From contig NZ_CP117849.1 in NCBI RefSeq assembly GCF_026151165.2, positions 124,001 to 188,000 of the forward strand: DNA of 64,000 nt. The letters run 5' to 3'. A program made the translations under genes and the position numbers. Each line of letters opens with the position of its first letter. Position 1 is the stretch's first letter. Origin of the DNA: Cryobacterium sp. SO2 (GTDB lineage: Bacteria; Actinomycetota; Actinomycetes; Actinomycetales; Microbacteriaceae). The notes under the pieces were generated by a model, which saw only the letters and a program-made list of their open reading frames with translations, did no database searches and was not told the DNA's origin. Shown here in pieces: positions 63,294 through 64,000 of the stretch.

Positions 63294-64000
63294 GTGGCAT
63301 CAATCAGTGTGCGCGAGGTTGCGGCCGAGGCCGGAGTCTCGGTGGGCACGGTCTCCAATGTGCTCAACCGGCCGGACAAGGTCTCGGCAGGTACGGTCGC
63401 CAGGGTCCAGGCGGCGATCGAGCTGCTCGGCTTCGTGCGCAACGACGCGGCCCGCCAGCTCCGCGCCGGTCGCAGCCGCAGCATCGGCCTCGTCGTGCTC
63501 GACGTGGGCAACCCCTTCTTCACCGACCTCGCCCGAGGCGCGGAAGACCGCGCCGCCCAGGCTGGGTTGACCGTGTTGCTGGGCAACAGCGACGAGACCG
63601 TCGAGCGCGAAAGCGCCTATCTCGACCTGTTCGAGGAGCAGCGGGTGCACGGCGTGCTGATCTCCCCCCTCGGCGACAGCGGCGAGCAGCTCAAACGGTT
63701 GCGACGGCGCGGCACCCCCACGGTTCTCGTGGACCGGCAGACCGAGGATCGCAGCTTCTCGTCTGTGGCGGTCGATGACGTGGCGGGCGGCTACCTGGCC
63801 GCGAGCCACCTGATTGCCGTCGGGCGCACCCGGCTGGCCTTCGTCGGCGGGCCCCACAGCATCCGTCAGGTGACCGACCGGCTGGAGGGCGCCCGCAAGG
63901 CGGTCGCCGAACATCCGGGCGTCTCGCTCGAGTCGCTTGACACCGCGTCACTCTCGGTTCTCGAAGGCCGCCGGGTGGGCGAAGGCCTTCTGGCGCGGCC
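63294..64000 (+). CDS. LacI family transcriptional regulator, rhamnose locus (3' end outside window)
   Basis: The first 235 codons of a LacI/PurR-type repressor. The HTH and hinge are intact (SVREVAAEAGVSVGTVSNVL at 4-23, NDAARQLRAGRSRSIGLVV), and the sugar-binding fold follows (GNPFFTDLARGAED, HGVLISPLG, VAVDDVAGGYLAA). GTG 63294 has AAGGAG upstream. The gene reads to the last base with no stop. It is divergent from rhaM and the rha operon, so L-rhamnose or a derivative is the likely inducer. Confidence 0.92.
   Translation, partial: MASISVREVAAEAGVSVGTVSNVLNRPDKVSAGTVARVQAAIELLGFVRNDAARQLRAGRSRSIGLVVLDVGNPFFTDLARGAEDRAAQAGLTVLLGNSDETVERESAYLDLFEEQRVHGVLISPLGDSGEQLKRLRRRGTPTVLVDRQTEDRSFSSVAVDDVAGGYLAASHLIAVGRTRLAFVGGPHSIRQVTDRLEGARKAVAEHPGVSLESLDTASLSVLEGRRVGEGLLAR

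Overview
The window is a high-GC actinobacterial chromosome segment. The 16S rRNA, the rRNA operon without spacer tRNAs, the coproporphyrin-type haem genes and the many TANNNT -10 boxes exactly six bases before a start codon all fit Microbacteriaceae. A Cryobacterium-like species is my best guess, from recall rather than a search. There is no sign of prophage, transposase, CRISPR or horizontally acquired base composition: it is mostly core and catabolic chromosome.

Layout. (1) 1-5077: an inducible acid-sugar catabolic cassette of a SAF-domain NAD-dependent oxidoreductase, a FadR/GntR repressor, an MHS-type transporter and a four-carbon acid-sugar kinase (DUF1537), with a perfect GntR operator in front. 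(2) 5157-11098: haem biosynthesis hemQ-hemH-hemC-hemD then hemB-hemL. (3) 11289-17915: a PH-like protein with a histone-H1-like tail, an XRE-cupin regulator, small metabolic enzymes, an ABC exporter and a class V aminotransferase that lacks the cysteine-desulfurase Cys. (4) 17982-24331: membrane proteins including an LssY_C protein, an MFS exporter, tRNA hydroxylase TrhO, a PEBP protein and an esterase. (5) 24446-29301: nucleoside phosphorylase plus amidohydrolase, thioesterase, SRPBCC protein and a CrtI/PYROXD2-like flavoenzyme. (6) 29302-35246: a complete 16S-23S-5S rRNA operon with leader, spacer and strong terminator. (7) 35390-40032: adenine deaminase coupled to PutA. (8) 40893-45572: a long-chain olefin operon oleA-oleBC-oleD. 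(9) 45681-49277: a YdeI-like protein, an Lrp-GntR pair, and divergent ddaH-rocD for arginine/ornithine breakdown. (10) 49286-53022: L-lactate dehydrogenase with its FCD regulator, an HTH-only protein and a DJ-1/PfpI protein. (11) 53050-64000: a full L-rhamnose system (ABC importer, mutarotase, isomerase, kinase, aldolase-dehydrogenase) with a divergent LacI regulator, cut off by the window end.

How it fits together: RocD yields glutamate semialdehyde/P5C, which the P5C dehydrogenase half of PutA oxidises to glutamate. The acid-sugar and lactate loci use near-identical TGGTC-N-GACCA operators placed just after the -10 box, and the rhamnose locus has three TGAAWCGWTTCA-like LacI sites. Several long palindromic intergenic elements occur, two of which (11138-11205 and 56599-56666) are clearly copies of one another. 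I did not find an obviously new multi-gene defence or signalling system. The most open biology is the substrate of the acid-sugar cassette, the dispersed palindromes, the repeat array before the lactate regulator, and two small proteins with basic tails.
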